From: Brassica napus
Lineage: Eukaryota; Streptophyta; Magnoliopsida; Brassicales; Brassicaceae
Length of the DNA: 64,000 nucleotides
NCBI RefSeq assembly: GCF_020379485.1
Contig: NW_026014659.1
Coordinates: forward strand, 12,501-76,500
Reading direction: 5' to 3'
The notes below the pieces were generated by a model. That model worked only from the letters and a program-made list of their open reading frames with translations, had not been told where the DNA came from and ran no database searches. A program made the translations under genes and the position numbers. Position 1 is the first letter of the stretch. Every line of letters begins with the position of its first letter. Below, one piece after another: positions 1-11,324 of the stretch.

Positions 1-999
1 CAAGGACGTCCTGTGTGTGCTGACGGACACACAGGGACGTCCTATGTGTGCTGATGGACACCCACGGATGTCCTGTGTGTGCTGATGGACACACACGGAC
101 AGCCACGGACGTCCTGTGTGTACTGATGGACAGCCACAGACGTCCTGTGTGTGCTGACGGACACAGACGGACACACACGGACACACACAGACAGCTACAG
201 ACGTCCTGTGTGTGCTGACGGACACCCACAGACGTCCTGTGTGTACTGTACAGACAGCCCACGCGGGCCAAAATCACCCGAATAGTCCACGGGGAGGGTC
301 AGCGTGCTGAGTCCAAGGACCAACGTGCTGATATGTGTACTGATGGACAGGCACAGACGTCCTGTGTGTGCTGACGGATACACACGGACACACATGGACA
401 GGCACGGACATCCTGTGTGTGCTGACGGACACACACGGACGTCATGTGTGTGCTGACGGACACCCACGGACGTCCTGTGTGTACTGAACAGACAGCCCAC
501 GTGGGCCAAAATCACCCGAACAGGCCACGGGAAGGTCAGCGTGCTGAGTCCAAGGACCAATGTGCTGATATGTGTACTGATGGACAGCCACAAACGTCTT
601 GTGTGTGCTGACGGACACACACGGACAGCTACTGATGTCCTGTGTGTGCTGACGGACAGCCACAGACAGCCACAGACGTCCTGTGTGTGCTGACGGACAC
701 CCACAGACGTCCTGTGTGTACTGAACAGACAGCCCACGCGGGCCAAAATCACCCGAATAGTCCACGGGGAGGGTCAGCGTGCTGAGTCCAAGGACCAACG
801 TGCTGATATGTGTACTGATGGACAGCCACAGACGTCCTGTGTGTGCTGACGGATACACACGGACACACATGGACAGCCACGGACATCCTGTGTGTGCTGA
901 CGGACACACACGGACGTCATGTGTGTGCTGACGGACACCCACGGACGTCATGTGTGTACTGAACAGAGAGTCCACATGGGCCAAAATCACCCAAACAGT

Positions 1000-3900
1000 C
1001 CACGGGAAGGGTCAGCATGCTGAGTCCAAGGACCAACGTGCTGATATGTGTACTGATGGACAGCCACAGACGTCCTGTGTGTGCTGACGGACACACACGG
1101 ACAGCCACGGACGACCTGTGTGTGCTGACGGACACACACGGACGTCCTGTGTGTGCTGACGGACACCCACGGATGTCCTGTGTGTAGTGAACAGACAGCC
1201 CACATGGGCCAAAATCACCCGAACAGTCCACGGGAAGGGCCAGCGTGCTGAGTCCAAGGACCAGCGTGCTGATATGTTTACTGATGGACAGCCATAGACG
1301 TCCTGTGTGTGCTGACGGAGACACACGGACACACACTGACACACACGGACAACCATGGATATCTTGTGTGTACTGAACAGACAGCCCACGTGGGCCAAAA
1401 TCACCTGAACTGTCCACGGGAAAGGCCAGCGTGCTGAGTCCAAGGACCAGCGTGCTGATATGTGTACTGATGGACAGCCACGGACGTCCTGTGTGTGTTG
1501 ACGGACACACACAGACACACACAGACCCACACGGACAGCCACGGACGTCCTATGTGTGCTAACGGACAGCCATGAACAGCCACGGACGTACTGTGTGTGC
1601 TGGCGGACACCCAGGGACGTTCTGTGTGTACTGAACAAACAGCCCACGTGGCTAAAATCACCCAAACAGTCCCCGGGATGGGCCAGCGTGCTGAGTCCAA
1701 GGACCAACGTGCTGATATGTGTACTGAAGGACAGCCACGGACCTCCTGTGTGCTGACGGACAGACACGGACACACACGGACAGCCACGGACGTCCTATGT
1801 GTGCTGACCAACACACACGAACGTTCTGTGTGTGCTGACGGACACCCACGGATGTCCTGTGTGTAATGAACAGACAGCCCACGTGGGCCAAAATCACCCA
1901 AACATTCCACAGGAAGGGCCACCGTGCTGAGCCCAAGGACCAACTTGCTGAGTCCAAGGACCAACGTGGTGTTATGTGTACTGATGGACAGCCACGGACA
2001 TCCTGTGTGTGCTGACGGACACAGACGGACACACACGGACACACACGAACAGCCACAGACGTCCTGTGTGTGCTGGCGGACACCCACAGACGTTCTGTGT
2101 GTACTGAACAGACAGCCCAAGTGGGCCAAAATCACCCAAACAGTCCACGAGAAGGGCCAGCGTGCTGAGTCCAAGGACCAGCATGCTGACATGTCTACTG
2201 ATGGACAGCCACGGACGACCTGTGTGTGCTGACGGACACACCGGACGTCCTGTGTGTGCTGACAGACACCCACGGACGTCCCGTGTGTGCTTGCGAACAC
2301 CCACGAACGTCCTGTGTGTACTGAACAGACAGCCCACGTGGGCCAAAATCACCCAAACAGTCCACGGGATGGCCCAGCGTGCTGATTCCAAGGACCAACG
2401 TGCTGATATGTATACTGATGGACAGCCACGCATGTCCTGTGTGTGCTGACGGAAACACACGGACACACACACGGACAGCTACGGACGTCCTTTATGTGCT
2501 GACGGACACACACGAACGTCATGTGTGTGCTGACGGACACCCATGGACGTCCTGTGTGTACTGATGGACAGCCAGGAACGTCCTGTGTGTGTTGACGGAA
2601 ACACACGGAAACACACGAACAGCCAGGGACGTCCTGTGTGTGCTGGCGGACACCCACAGACGTTCTGTGTGTACTGAACAGACAGCCCACGTGGGCCAAA
2701 ATCACCCGAACAGTCCACGGGAAGAGCCAGTGTGCTGAGTCTAAGGACCAGCGTGCTGATATGTGTACTGATGGACAGCGACGGACGTCCTGTGTGTGCT
2801 GACGGACACATACGGACAGCCACGGACAGCCACGGACTACCTGTGTGTGCTGACGGACACACACGGACGTCCTGTGTGTGCTGACGGACACCCAAGGACA
2901 TCCTATGTGTGCTGGCGGACACCCACAGACGTCTAGTGTGTACTGACCAGACAGACCACGAGGGGCAACATCACCCAAACAGTCCACGGGATTACCCAGC
3001 GTGCTGATCCCAAGGACCAACGTGCTGATATGTGTACTGATGAACAGCCACGGATGTTCTGTGTGTGCTGACGGTCACACACGGACACACACACGGACAG
3101 CTACGGACGTTCTTTATGTGCTGACAGACACACACGAACGTCATGTGTGTGGTGACGGACACCCACGGACGTCATGTGTGTACTGAACAGACATCCCTTG
3201 TGGGCCAAAATCACCTGAAGTGTCCACGGGAAGGGCCAGTGTGCTGAGTCCAAAGAACAGCATGCTGATATGTATACTGATGGACAGCCAGGAACATCCT
3301 GTGTGTGCTTACGGAAACACACGGACACACGCAGACAGCCACAGACGTCCTATGTGTGCTGACAGACAGCCACAGACGTCCTATGTGTGCTGGCGGACAG
3401 CCACAGACGTCCAGTGTGTACTGAATAAACAGCCCACGTGGGCCAAAATCATCCAAACAGTCCACGGGATGGGCCAGCGTGCTGAGTTCAAGGACCAACG
3501 TGCTGATATGTGTACTGATGGACAGCCACGGACGTCCTGTGTGTGCTGACGGAGACACAAGGACACACACGGACAGCCACAGACGTCCTATGTGTGCTGA
3601 CAGACACACACGAAGGTCCCGTGTGTGTTGACGGACAGCCACGGACGTCCTGTGTGTACTGAACAGACAGCCCACATGGGCCAAAATTACCCGAACAGTC
3701 CACGGGAAGGGTCAGCGTGCTGAGTCCAAGGACCAACGTGCTGATATGTGTACTGATGAACAGCCACGGATGTTCTGTGTGTGCTGACGGTCACACACGG
3801 ACACACACACGGACAGCTACGGACGTTCTTTATGTGCTGACAGACACACACGAACGTCATGTGTGTGGTGACGGACACCCACGGACGTCATGTGTGTACT

Positions 3901-5150
3901 GAACAGACATCCCTTGTGGGCCAAAATCACCTGAAGTGTCCACGGGAAGGGCCAGTGTGCTGAGTCCAAAGAACAGCATGCTGATATGTATACTGATGGA
4001 CAGCCAGGAACATCCTGTGTGTGCTTACGGAAACACACGGACACACGCAGACAGCCACAGACGTCCTATGTGTGCTGACAGACAGCCACAGACGTCCTAT
4101 GTGTGCTGGCGGACAGCCACAGACGTCCAGTGTGTACTGAATAAACAGCCCACGTGGGCCAAAATCATCCAAACAGTCCACGGGATGGGCCAGCGTGCTG
4201 AGTTCAAGGACCAACGTGCTGATATGTGTACTGATGGACAGCCACGGACGTCCTGTGTGTGCTGACGGAGACACAAGGACACACACGGACAGCCACAGAC
4301 GTCCTATGTGTGCTGACAGACACACACGAAGGTCCCGTGTGTGTTGACGGACAGCCACGGACGTCCTGTGTGTACTGAACAGACAGCCCACATGGGCCAA
4401 AATAACCCGAACAGTCCACGGGAAGGGTCAGCGTGCTGAGTCCAAGGACCAACGTGCTGATATGTGTACTGATGGACAGCCACAGACGTCCTGTGTGTGC
4501 TGACGGACACACACAGACAGGCACGGACGACCTGTGTGTGCTGACGGACACACACGGACGTCCTGTGTGTGCTGACGGACACCCACGGATGTCCTGTGTG
4601 TACTGAACAGACAGCCCACGTGGGCCAAAATCACCCGAACAGTCCACGGGAAGGGCCAGCGTGCTGAGTCCAAGGACCAGCGTGCTGATATGTTTACTGA
4701 TGGACAGCCATAGACGTCCTGTGTGTGCTGACGGAGACACACTGACAACCATGGATGTCTTTTGTGTGCTGATGGACAGCCACAGACGTCCTGTGTGTAC
4801 TGAACACACAGCCCACATGGGCCAAAATCACGTGAACAGTCCACGGGAAAGGCCAGCGTGCTGAGTCCAAGGACCAGCGTGCTGATATGTGTACTGATGG
4901 ACAGCCACGGACGTCCTGTGTGTCTTGACGGACACACACGGACACACACAGACCCACACGGACAGCCACGGACGTCCTATGTGTGCTAACGGACAGCCAC
5001 GAACAGCCACGGACGTACTGTGTGTGCTGGCGCACACCCAGGGACGTTCTGTGCGTACTGAACAAACAGCCCACGTGGGCTAAAATCACCCAAACAGTCC
5101 CCGGGATGGGCCAGCGTGCTGAGTCCAAGGACCAACGTGCTGATATGTGT
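1000..5150. repeat. Dispersed higher-order repeat pair in the satellite
   Basis: A block of about 740 bp at 1000-1740 recurs at about 4416-5150, roughly 3.42 kb away. Shared diagnostic variants include TGATATGTTTACTGATGG, GACAACCATGGAT and CTAACGGACAGCCA. The copies differ by small indels, so this duplication is older than the 716-bp one. Confidence 0.75.
3005..4436. repeat. Recent 716-bp tandem duplication inside the satellite
   Basis: The sequences at about 3005-3720 and 3721-4436 match base for base at an offset of 716, including rare variants such as CATCCCTTGTGGGCC (3191 and 3907). I saw a single internal difference (ATTAC near 3687 against ATAAC near 4403), plus divergence at the far left edge. 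This is a far younger event than the rest of the array. Confidence 0.9.
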
Positions 5151-6054
5151 ACTGATGGACAGCCACGGACGTCCTGTGTGTGCTGGCGGACACCCACAGA
5201 CGTCCTTCGTGTACTGAACAGACAGCCCACGTGGGCCAAAATCAGCCAAACAGTCCACGGGAAGGGCCAGCGTGCTGAGTCCAAAGACCAACGTGCTGAT
5301 ATGTGTACTGATGGACAGCCACAGACGTCTTGTGTGTGCCGACGGAAACACACTGATACACACGGACAGCCACAGACGTCCTGTGTGTGCTGGCGGACAC
5401 CCACGGACGTCCTGTATGTACTGAACAGACAGCCCACGTAGGCCAAAATCACCCGAACAGTCCACAAGAAGGGTGATCATGCCGAGTCCAAGGACCAACG
5501 TGCTGATATGTGTACTGATGGACAGCCACGGACGTCCTCTGTGTGCTGAAGGACACATACAGACACACACGGACAGCCACAGACGTCATGTGTGTGCTGA
5601 CGGACAGCCATGGACAGCCACGGACGTGCTGTGTGTGTTGGCGGACACCCACGGACGTCCTGTGTGTACTGAATAGACAGCCCACGTGGGCCAAAATCAC
5701 CCAAACAGTCCACGGGAAGGGCCAGCGTTCTGAGTCCAAAGACCAACGTGCTGATATGTGTACTGATGGGCAGCCACAGACGCCCTGTGTGTGCTGACGG
5801 AAAAACACGGACACACACGGACAGCCACGGACATCCTGTGTTTGCTTGTGGACACCCACGGACGTCCTGTGTGTACTGAACAGACAGCCCATGTAGGCCA
5901 AAATCACCCGAACAGTCCAAGGGAAGGGTCAGCATGCTGAGTCCAAGGACCAACGTGCTTATATGTGTACTGATGGACAACCACGGACGTCCTGTGTTTA
6001 CTGAACAGACAGCCCACGTGGGCCAAAATCACCCGAACAGTCCACGGGAAGGGG

Positions 6055-6867
6055 CTGATGATGGAATTCACCAAACTGAAGCTTGGCTTTACCGCACTGT
6101 TTGTTATTCTAAGACCAACAATCGAGCCAGAATCCGAGACGGACGTACCAATTCTTCTCCAGTCCATCGCAACTCAATTCTGTACTGTACCACACGTACT
6201 GCCCGTACGACCAGTTTGAGGCTTCATCAATACCCATGTCCAGACGATCGAATTCACCGAACTGGAGCTCGTATTTCCCGTACTGATTGACATTTTAAGA
6301 GCAACGGTCAAGACAGATTTGGATTCGGACGAGTGGAACTCAAGATAGGCCGTGACACTTTAAAACTGGCTACTTTGGACTGTCCTGCTTGTGTACTGGC
6401 CCAGTCCATAGGACATGCTTCAGGACACAATGAACCTGGACGGAATTTGAAGGGTTTTTCACCAGTCAAAGTGTGATTTCGTGCCTTGACCAGATCTGGT
6501 CAATTTTATCATTTTCTATGTTTAGATTTCCCACAATTTTCTTTAAGTCCTTTGACTAGAACTTCTATATAATGTAACCATCAGATCTGAATAAGATAAA
6601 TTCGTTTTGCTTTTATTCTTTTGAATTTTTACTCTCTTTGTTCTTTGTTTAGAACACTTCTTAGTTTCTTGGTGAGGTTATCTCCAAGTTTTGATCCTTC
6701 TTTTGTTGGACCGGTGCGTCACATCCGACAACGATCGAAGTCTGGTAGTATCTTTGGGCTATTCCGCAACCCTTAGTGTCACCCCTCGATCCATCAGTTC
6801 TCAATCCTCTCGGATCTGAGTTCATATCAACCTTACCGAAAGAGTCATCCTTATTTTGGTTCTATCA
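6055..6867 (+). mobile_element. Element X: 5' LTR, truncated at its left end
   Basis: This stretch aligns with 10447-11253, the distal part of X's 3' LTR, with scattered substitutions and small indels. It ends in CTATCA and is followed two bases later by a primer-binding site, so it is the inner end of the 5' LTR. The first ~359 bp of the LTR (present at 10088-10446) are absent and satellite DNA lies there instead. A TATA box (TATATAA, about 6566-6572) is kept. Confidence 0.9.
6566..6572 (+). promoter_or_regulatory. LTR TATA box of X (5' copy)
   Basis: TATATAA lies in the context CTTCTATATAATGTAA. The same motif is found at 10953-10959 in the 3' LTR. It is the only strong TATA box in this LTR and probably sets the U3/R boundary. 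Confidence 0.6.
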
Positions 6868-6869
6868 AG

Positions 6870-6882
6870 TGGTATCAGAGCC
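6870..6882 (+). other. Primer-binding site of X (initiator tRNA-Met type)
   Basis: TGGTATCAGAGCC lies two bases after the LTR end. It matches the canonical plant retroelement primer site complementary to the 3' end of initiator tRNA-Met. Confidence 0.9.
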
Positions 6883-7356
6883 ACTCTTCCGGTATTGTCT
6901 ATTTCATTCATCTTTCCCATCTTCTATTTTCTTATAAACACTTCTTCTTCTACCTTTCTTAAATATGGGCCCCTCATTACCATCCATATAAAAAAAAAGA
7001 TTTACGATTTGATTGAAAAAAGAAAAAAAAATATAGAATAAGTTCAAAGTTTCTTTTGTGGATTGGTGGTGGAAGAGAAAGCCTGCTGGCTGAGGAGAAA
7101 TCCAGCCTTTGAGGTGGTTAAAACGGATTTCAAAAATCAAAAAAAAAAAAATCTCTTATCTTTCTATCTTCAGAAATTCCCTTGTTTGCTTGGATTTGCC
7201 CATTGAGATTCTTTGATTTGTTCTCTTAGAACATTGAGTAGAAACTTGTGTGTGATCACCTAAATCTGAGAGAAACACTTGAGTGGGTGAGGATAAACAC
7301 TTGAGTGTGTGAGGATTTATCTAACCTTTGTGTTGAGTAATTATTTCAGGAATAAG
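6883..7356 (+). other. Untranslated leader of X
   Basis: This AT-rich stretch has A-runs near 6990-7035 and 7140-7150. I see no convincing ORF or conserved domain. It separates the primer-binding site from the first ORF and includes two near-repeats of AACACTTGAGTG (7275-7310). Confidence 0.6.
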
Positions 7357-8883
7357 ATGTTTGGTCTTCACCGGAGAAATACCAAGGAGAAAGCCTCACG
7401 ACCATCAGCCTCTAATTATTTTGATGAGTGTGTTAGTGTGCAGGAAAAACCAAACAGGTGGAGCAATGAGCATGTCAATACATCCAAAGGTGAATCTGAT
7501 CCAAGAAGGCGATTGCTTCAGTTTGATGTCCAACAATTTTGTGACAACTTTGTGAAGGGTGTGGACAAAGCCCTCAAGGACGTCAGCAAGAGCCAAAAGA
7601 AGAGCACATCCACACGTGCCCCAGTAGCTGAGCCATCCTTTTCCATCAGTAAGAAAACCCAAGGTGAATCTGAAAATTGTTTTGAAGAATTTAAAGATTT
7701 TTCAGATTCTTCACCCATATTTGATGAAACTGATGAAGAACCAATTGAAAGTTTGATGTCTTGTGAAGAAAGTTGTGATCTTCCTTATCTTGAATCTGAG
7801 TTTATAAATGATAATGAACAGGTTAATAATGTAGAACTAACTGTTTTGCAACCGGAGCATCCGAGTAGCCTTGTTTTGTCTCAACAGGTTTTTGAGGAAG
7901 AGCCACTGGATATTCCACATCAGTGCCCATGTCTTGACACTTGGATATCTTTGGATGAAGTCCCAGAACCTATCTTTGATGTGGAGGACAAACCTGATCC
8001 AGTCTTTGATGAAGAAGCAACAAGCATCATATCTACCTTTATGGAGAGCCATCTTTGCTTTGATTCCGGCACAACTATTGTTCCTTCGTCTCCTGCCCCT
8101 TTGCTTCCTGATCTTCAAGAGCACTGTGAGAAATCTGAATTAGTTATTTCTCTGTCTGACATGTTTGATAAGATCAGTTCTCTTGATGTGATTCGTTTTG
8201 GTCTTGATAAGATAAAAGAAAATTGTTTTTCAAAATCTGTTTTTGGAAACATGATTAATTCTTTTAAAATCTTTGAACCTGATAAATTTTTTGATCAGCA
8301 ACGTTTTCAAACTGACCTTGGCATCAGTTCTGAAATTATTTTGAGCTTTGATCAGTCCCTGGAACAAATCAAAGTTTTTGATCATTTTGAAAAGTATCTT
8401 GAGCTTGATTTGAAACAAACTGATTTTTGTGCTACAAAATCTTTTGATTCGTTTGTTTTCAAAGAAAATAGCTTTGATCTGAACTCTTCTAGGCATAGAC
8501 TGATCACTGATGATTTGTTTGCATCTTCTCTGGACTTGGACGATTTCTTAATTAAAAAAATGCAGGAACAGAATTCACTTGAAACTGAAACTGGTTTTTG
8601 TGAACTTGATTTTTGTGATTCTGTTTTGCAGCCTGATCTCTTGAGTTTTGAAACTGATAAGACTTGGCATTTTCTGAGATCATTTCGTGATAATGGTGTT
8701 GTCTTGAGTTCTGATGAAATTTTGGTTTACAACACATTCTTTGAGAAATGCCTTGAACTTTTGATAAATGATTCTCAAACTGAACTTAAGCTTGTGTGTT
8801 CAGATGTTGGGAAGGATATGCCCATCTTGAAAATGAATATTGTTGTTGCATATCTTGATAAAATTCTTGTCTGTAATATATAA
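7357..8883 (+). CDS. Element X ORF, first part (unrecognised acidic protein)
   Basis: I take the ATG at 7357 as the likely start: it begins MFGLHRRNTKEKASRP, whereas the 16 residues upstream look like leader. About 508 codons run open to a TAA at 8881. The N-terminal third is basic and polar; the rest is rich in F, D, E and L and contains repeated FD/FE motifs. I recognise no gag zinc knuckle, protease, RNase H or integrase. The last ~100 residues hold two short segments resembling the palm motif of Ty3 reverse transcriptase (DEILVYNTFFEKCLELL and YLDKILVCNI). The ending TAA replaces what looks like a Tyr codon, since the frame continues open beyond it. The function is unknown; I infer that the protein once came from a single long ORF of a non-autonomous element. 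Confidence 0.6.
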   Translation: MFGLHRRNTKEKASRPSASNYFDECVSVQEKPNRWSNEHVNTSKGESDPRRRLLQFDVQQFCDNFVKGVDKALKDVSKSQKKSTSTRAPVAEPSFSISKKTQGESENCFEEFKDFSDSSPIFDETDEEPIESLMSCEESCDLPYLESEFINDNEQVNNVELTVLQPEHPSSLVLSQQVFEEEPLDIPHQCPCLDTWISLDEVPEPIFDVEDKPDPVFDEEATSIISTFMESHLCFDSGTTIVPSSPAPLLPDLQEHCEKSELVISLSDMFDKISSLDVIRFGLDKIKENCFSKSVFGNMINSFKIFEPDKFFDQQRFQTDLGISSEIILSFDQSLEQIKVFDHFEKYLELDLKQTDFCATKSFDSFVFKENSFDLNSSRHRLITDDLFASSLDLDDFLIKKMQEQNSLETETGFCELDFCDSVLQPDLLSFETDKTWHFLRSFRDNGVVLSSDEILVYNTFFEKCLELLINDSQTELKLVCSDVGKDMPILKMNIVVAYLDKILVCNI

Positions 8884-9459
8884 TTTGATGAGCACCTTGA
8901 AAGGCTGAAAAATGTGCAATTTGTTCTTGGAAAAGATATCTTGATTTGTGATTTGAACAAATATTTATCTTGCACATTTGATCCTGGTCTTTTAGTGTTT
9001 ATTTTGAGTATACAGGAAAGACAGGTTCAGCCTCTAAGAATTGAAAGCATTGACCGTGCCCAACAGCCTGAGTTTTGGAGAAGCTTTGTTGAAACCGGCT
9101 ACCTTGATGCCAGCGACAGAGGTTCAGTCCAAGAAGTATATCGCAACAGTACGAAGGTCTTTTGTCTTGAATCCAATTTTAAAAGAAAGCCAACTCATCA
9201 AGGATTCACTGAGGCTTGGAATCGCATGAAAATCTTCACGGATGAAGAAGTTATGAATTTTCCAAACCGGAGGTTCTTCAGTCCATCTATCCGCGAGTAC
9301 CAGATTTCTAAAGGAGATTCATGCCCCATAAAGAATCGGCCTGAGCCAAAACCGATCCTCCATGAACCAAAGGTGTTTCCTCAGTCATTCTCCTGTCTAA
9401 ACCAAAAGCACTTTAAGGATCATGAGTTGATTTCCTCTACTTTCATGAAAATGTTTTGA
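8884..9459 (+). pseudogene. Element X ORF, continuation after the nonsense codon
   Basis: The same frame as the preceding ORF continues directly (FDEHLERLKNVQFVLGKD) to a TGA at 9457. The first residues complete the RT-like motif cut by the TAA at 8881. Later residues (IESIDRAQQPEFWRSF, RNSTKVFCLESNFKRKP, FTEAWNRMKIFTDEE) look protein-like but match no domain I can name. This is inferred to be the middle of the same ancestral polypeptide. Confidence 0.6.
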
Positions 9460-10087
9460 AACCGAGAATTTCAAAAAGAAAACATATTCTTACTTGGTTG
9501 AAAAACGTTTTGCTCAAACCTTTTCATGAATTGATTTCATTGAGCTGTGCTTTGAAAGAGATTTGGTGTAGGAAAAAGCATGAACTAAAATTTCTTAGGC
9601 CAAAGAATTCTTTTGATTTCGTTCATGATGATAATTTTTCAAATTTGGCATTGTCTCTTTCTTTTCCTGACCGTTTATCAGCTTGGCCTAATTTTAAAAT
9701 TGATAAACCAATTTTTGGTGATCAGCTTACTTGTTTGATGCTTGCCCACGTGCTTGATGATTATCCTAAGGGCTTGGATCCTGATCTTGATGTCCTAAAG
9801 ATAGAGAAACCCTTTGATTATTTCTTTGGCAGATTTGATGTGGTTTCTCTAGTTGCTTTGAATAAACATGATAAGCATGATCAGTTTCTAAGGAGAGCAA
9901 GCACCAATGGACGCCAAAGTACTTGGAATTCCTTGATAAAAATGACTTCAAAACTCCAAGGAAGTTTCTGTCCACTCTATTCATTTACTGAATTTCCCTT
10001 GAATTTTAATTCCTTTGTATCTGATTTATCTCTTTTTGATATAGGTACATTGGATTTGAGGACAAATCCTTTTGAAGAAGGAGGGAA
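9460..10087 (+). pseudogene. Element X ORF, C-terminal part in a shifted frame
   Basis: Open reading resumes in another frame across the TGA at 9457 and runs through the polypurine tract into the 3' LTR, so its natural end is unclear. Protein-like content (WLKNVLLKPFHELISLSCAL, FDYFFGRFDVVSLVALNKHD) continues the F/L/D-rich style of the upstream parts. A frameshift or a lost intron separates it from them. I assign no function. Confidence 0.5.
10074..10087 (+). other. Polypurine tract of X
   Basis: GAAGAAGGAGGGAA immediately precedes the TGATAGG start of the 3' LTR, the expected site for plus-strand priming. Confidence 0.85.
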
Positions 10088-11253
10088 TGATAGGCTGCGG
10101 TCCACGGATCAGTACATGGAGCCGAACCAGCATGGAGATCAGAACGTTCTGAAGATTTCAACTGAGGTTCATGTTTTTCACCATACTGACCAGACTGACC
10201 GGACACTGTATTGGACTGTCCCACATGCATCCGGATCGGAGCTTTGGCTGGAACCATGGCCAGATGATCGATTTCACTGTACTGGACTTTGTCTTCACCG
10301 TCCTGTTTTCCATTTGATGAAGAACAGTCGAGACGGAATCGCATTCGGACACACCAATCCTGAGTTAGGTCATTGCTATACATTTCTAGACAGTACCGCA
10401 TGTACCGCCCGGATGTGCGTATTGGAGCTCCAACATTATCCACGACCTGATGATGGAATTCACCAAACTGAAGCTTGGCTTTACCGCACTGTTTGTTATT
10501 CTAAGAACCAACGATTGAGCCAGAATCTGAAACGGACGTACCAATTCTTCTCCAGTCCATCGCAACTCAATTTTGTGCTGTACGTACTGCCCGTACGACC
10601 AGTTTGAAGCTTCATCAATACCCATGTCCAGACGATCGAATTCACGAAACTGGAGCTCATATTTCCCGTACTGATTGGCATTTTAAGAGCAACGGTGAAG
10701 ACAGATTTGGATTCGGACGAGTGGAACTCAAGATAGGCCGTGACACTTTAAAACTGGCTACTTTGGACTGTCCTGCTTGTGTACTGGCCCAGTCCGTAGG
10801 ACATGCTTCAGGATACAATGAACCTGGACGGAATTTGAAGGTTTTTCGCCAGTCAAAGTGTGATTTCGTGCCTTGACCAGATCTGGTCAATTTTATCATT
10901 TTCTATGTTTAGATTTCCCACATTTTTCTTTAAGTCCTTTGACTAGAACTTCTATATAATGTAAACATCAGATCTGAATAAGATAATTCGTTTTGCTTTC
11001 ATTCTTTTGAGTTTTTACTCTCTTTGTTCTTTGTTTAGAACATTTCTTAGTTTCTTGGTGAGGTTATCTCCAAGTTTCGATCCTTCTTTTGTTGGACCGG
11101 TGCGTCACATCCGGCAACGATCGAAGTCTGGTAGTATCTTTGGGCTATTCCGCAACCCTTAGTGTCACCCCTTGATCCATCAGTTCTCAATCCTCTCGGA
11201 TCTGAGTTCATATCAACCTTACCGAAAGAGTGATCCTTATTTTGGTTCTATCA
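10088..11253 (+). mobile_element. Element X: complete 3' LTR
   Basis: This 1166-bp LTR starts TGATAGG and ends CTATCA. Its outer ~800 bp match the 5' LTR remnant at 6055-6867. The U3 part contains about three degenerate tandem copies of a ~183-bp unit (anchors CCAGATGATCGATTTCAC at 10260, CTGATGATGGAATTCACC at 10447, CCAGACGATCGAATTCAC at 10627). A TATA box is at 10953-10959. The next bases, TGGAT, are the expected right copy of the target duplication; the left copy would lie left of the window. Confidence 0.92.
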
Positions 11254-11324
11254 TGGATACCAGACAGAGAGACAGAGAGAAGGACAAAGAGAAGGAGCTG
11301 GCGCCTGGGGAGAGAACGCCTAAG
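11253..11324 (+). CDS. Predicted LTR-borne first exon of A gag
   Basis: Twenty-four codons, beginning MDTRQRDREKDKEKE and ending ERTPK, run straight into a consensus splice donor (AAG|GTCAGT). The equivalent block in F's LTR (33877-33954, minus) encodes MDLRQKDKEKEKEKE...DRTPK before GTGAGA, and D has a nine-codon version before GTACGT. All three end in phase 0. The in-frame acceptor is at 12311. The A of the ATG is now the last base of X's LTR. That the exon is spliced to gag is inferred from this three-way comparison. Confidence 0.6.

Larger units (their letters stand above)
1..6054. repeat. Compound G-box-rich satellite array
   Basis: The block is built from two tiers. The inner tier is a minisatellite of about 30-35 bp built round GGACGTCCTGTGTGTGCTGA with ACACACGGAC spacers. 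The outer tier is a roughly 125-355 bp unit, marked by a conserved segment containing GCCCACGTGGGCCAAAATCA, then GTCCACGGGAAGGGCCAGCG and GTGCTGAGTCCAAGGACCAA. I read about 26 copies of the outer marker (near 257, 494, 730, 972, 1198 and so on to 6013). The array is open at the left edge of the window and ends sharply at 6054 against an LTR fragment. Long minus-strand ORFs run through it in several frames at once, which is a by-product of periodicity and not coding. Confidence 0.93.

Noticed and set aside
195..5980. Long minus-strand ORFs (150-300 codons) in the satellite, rich in STHRTSVAV-like repeats
   Set aside because: Several frames are open over the same DNA, codons follow the tandem unit and there is no domain. 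It is a periodicity artefact.
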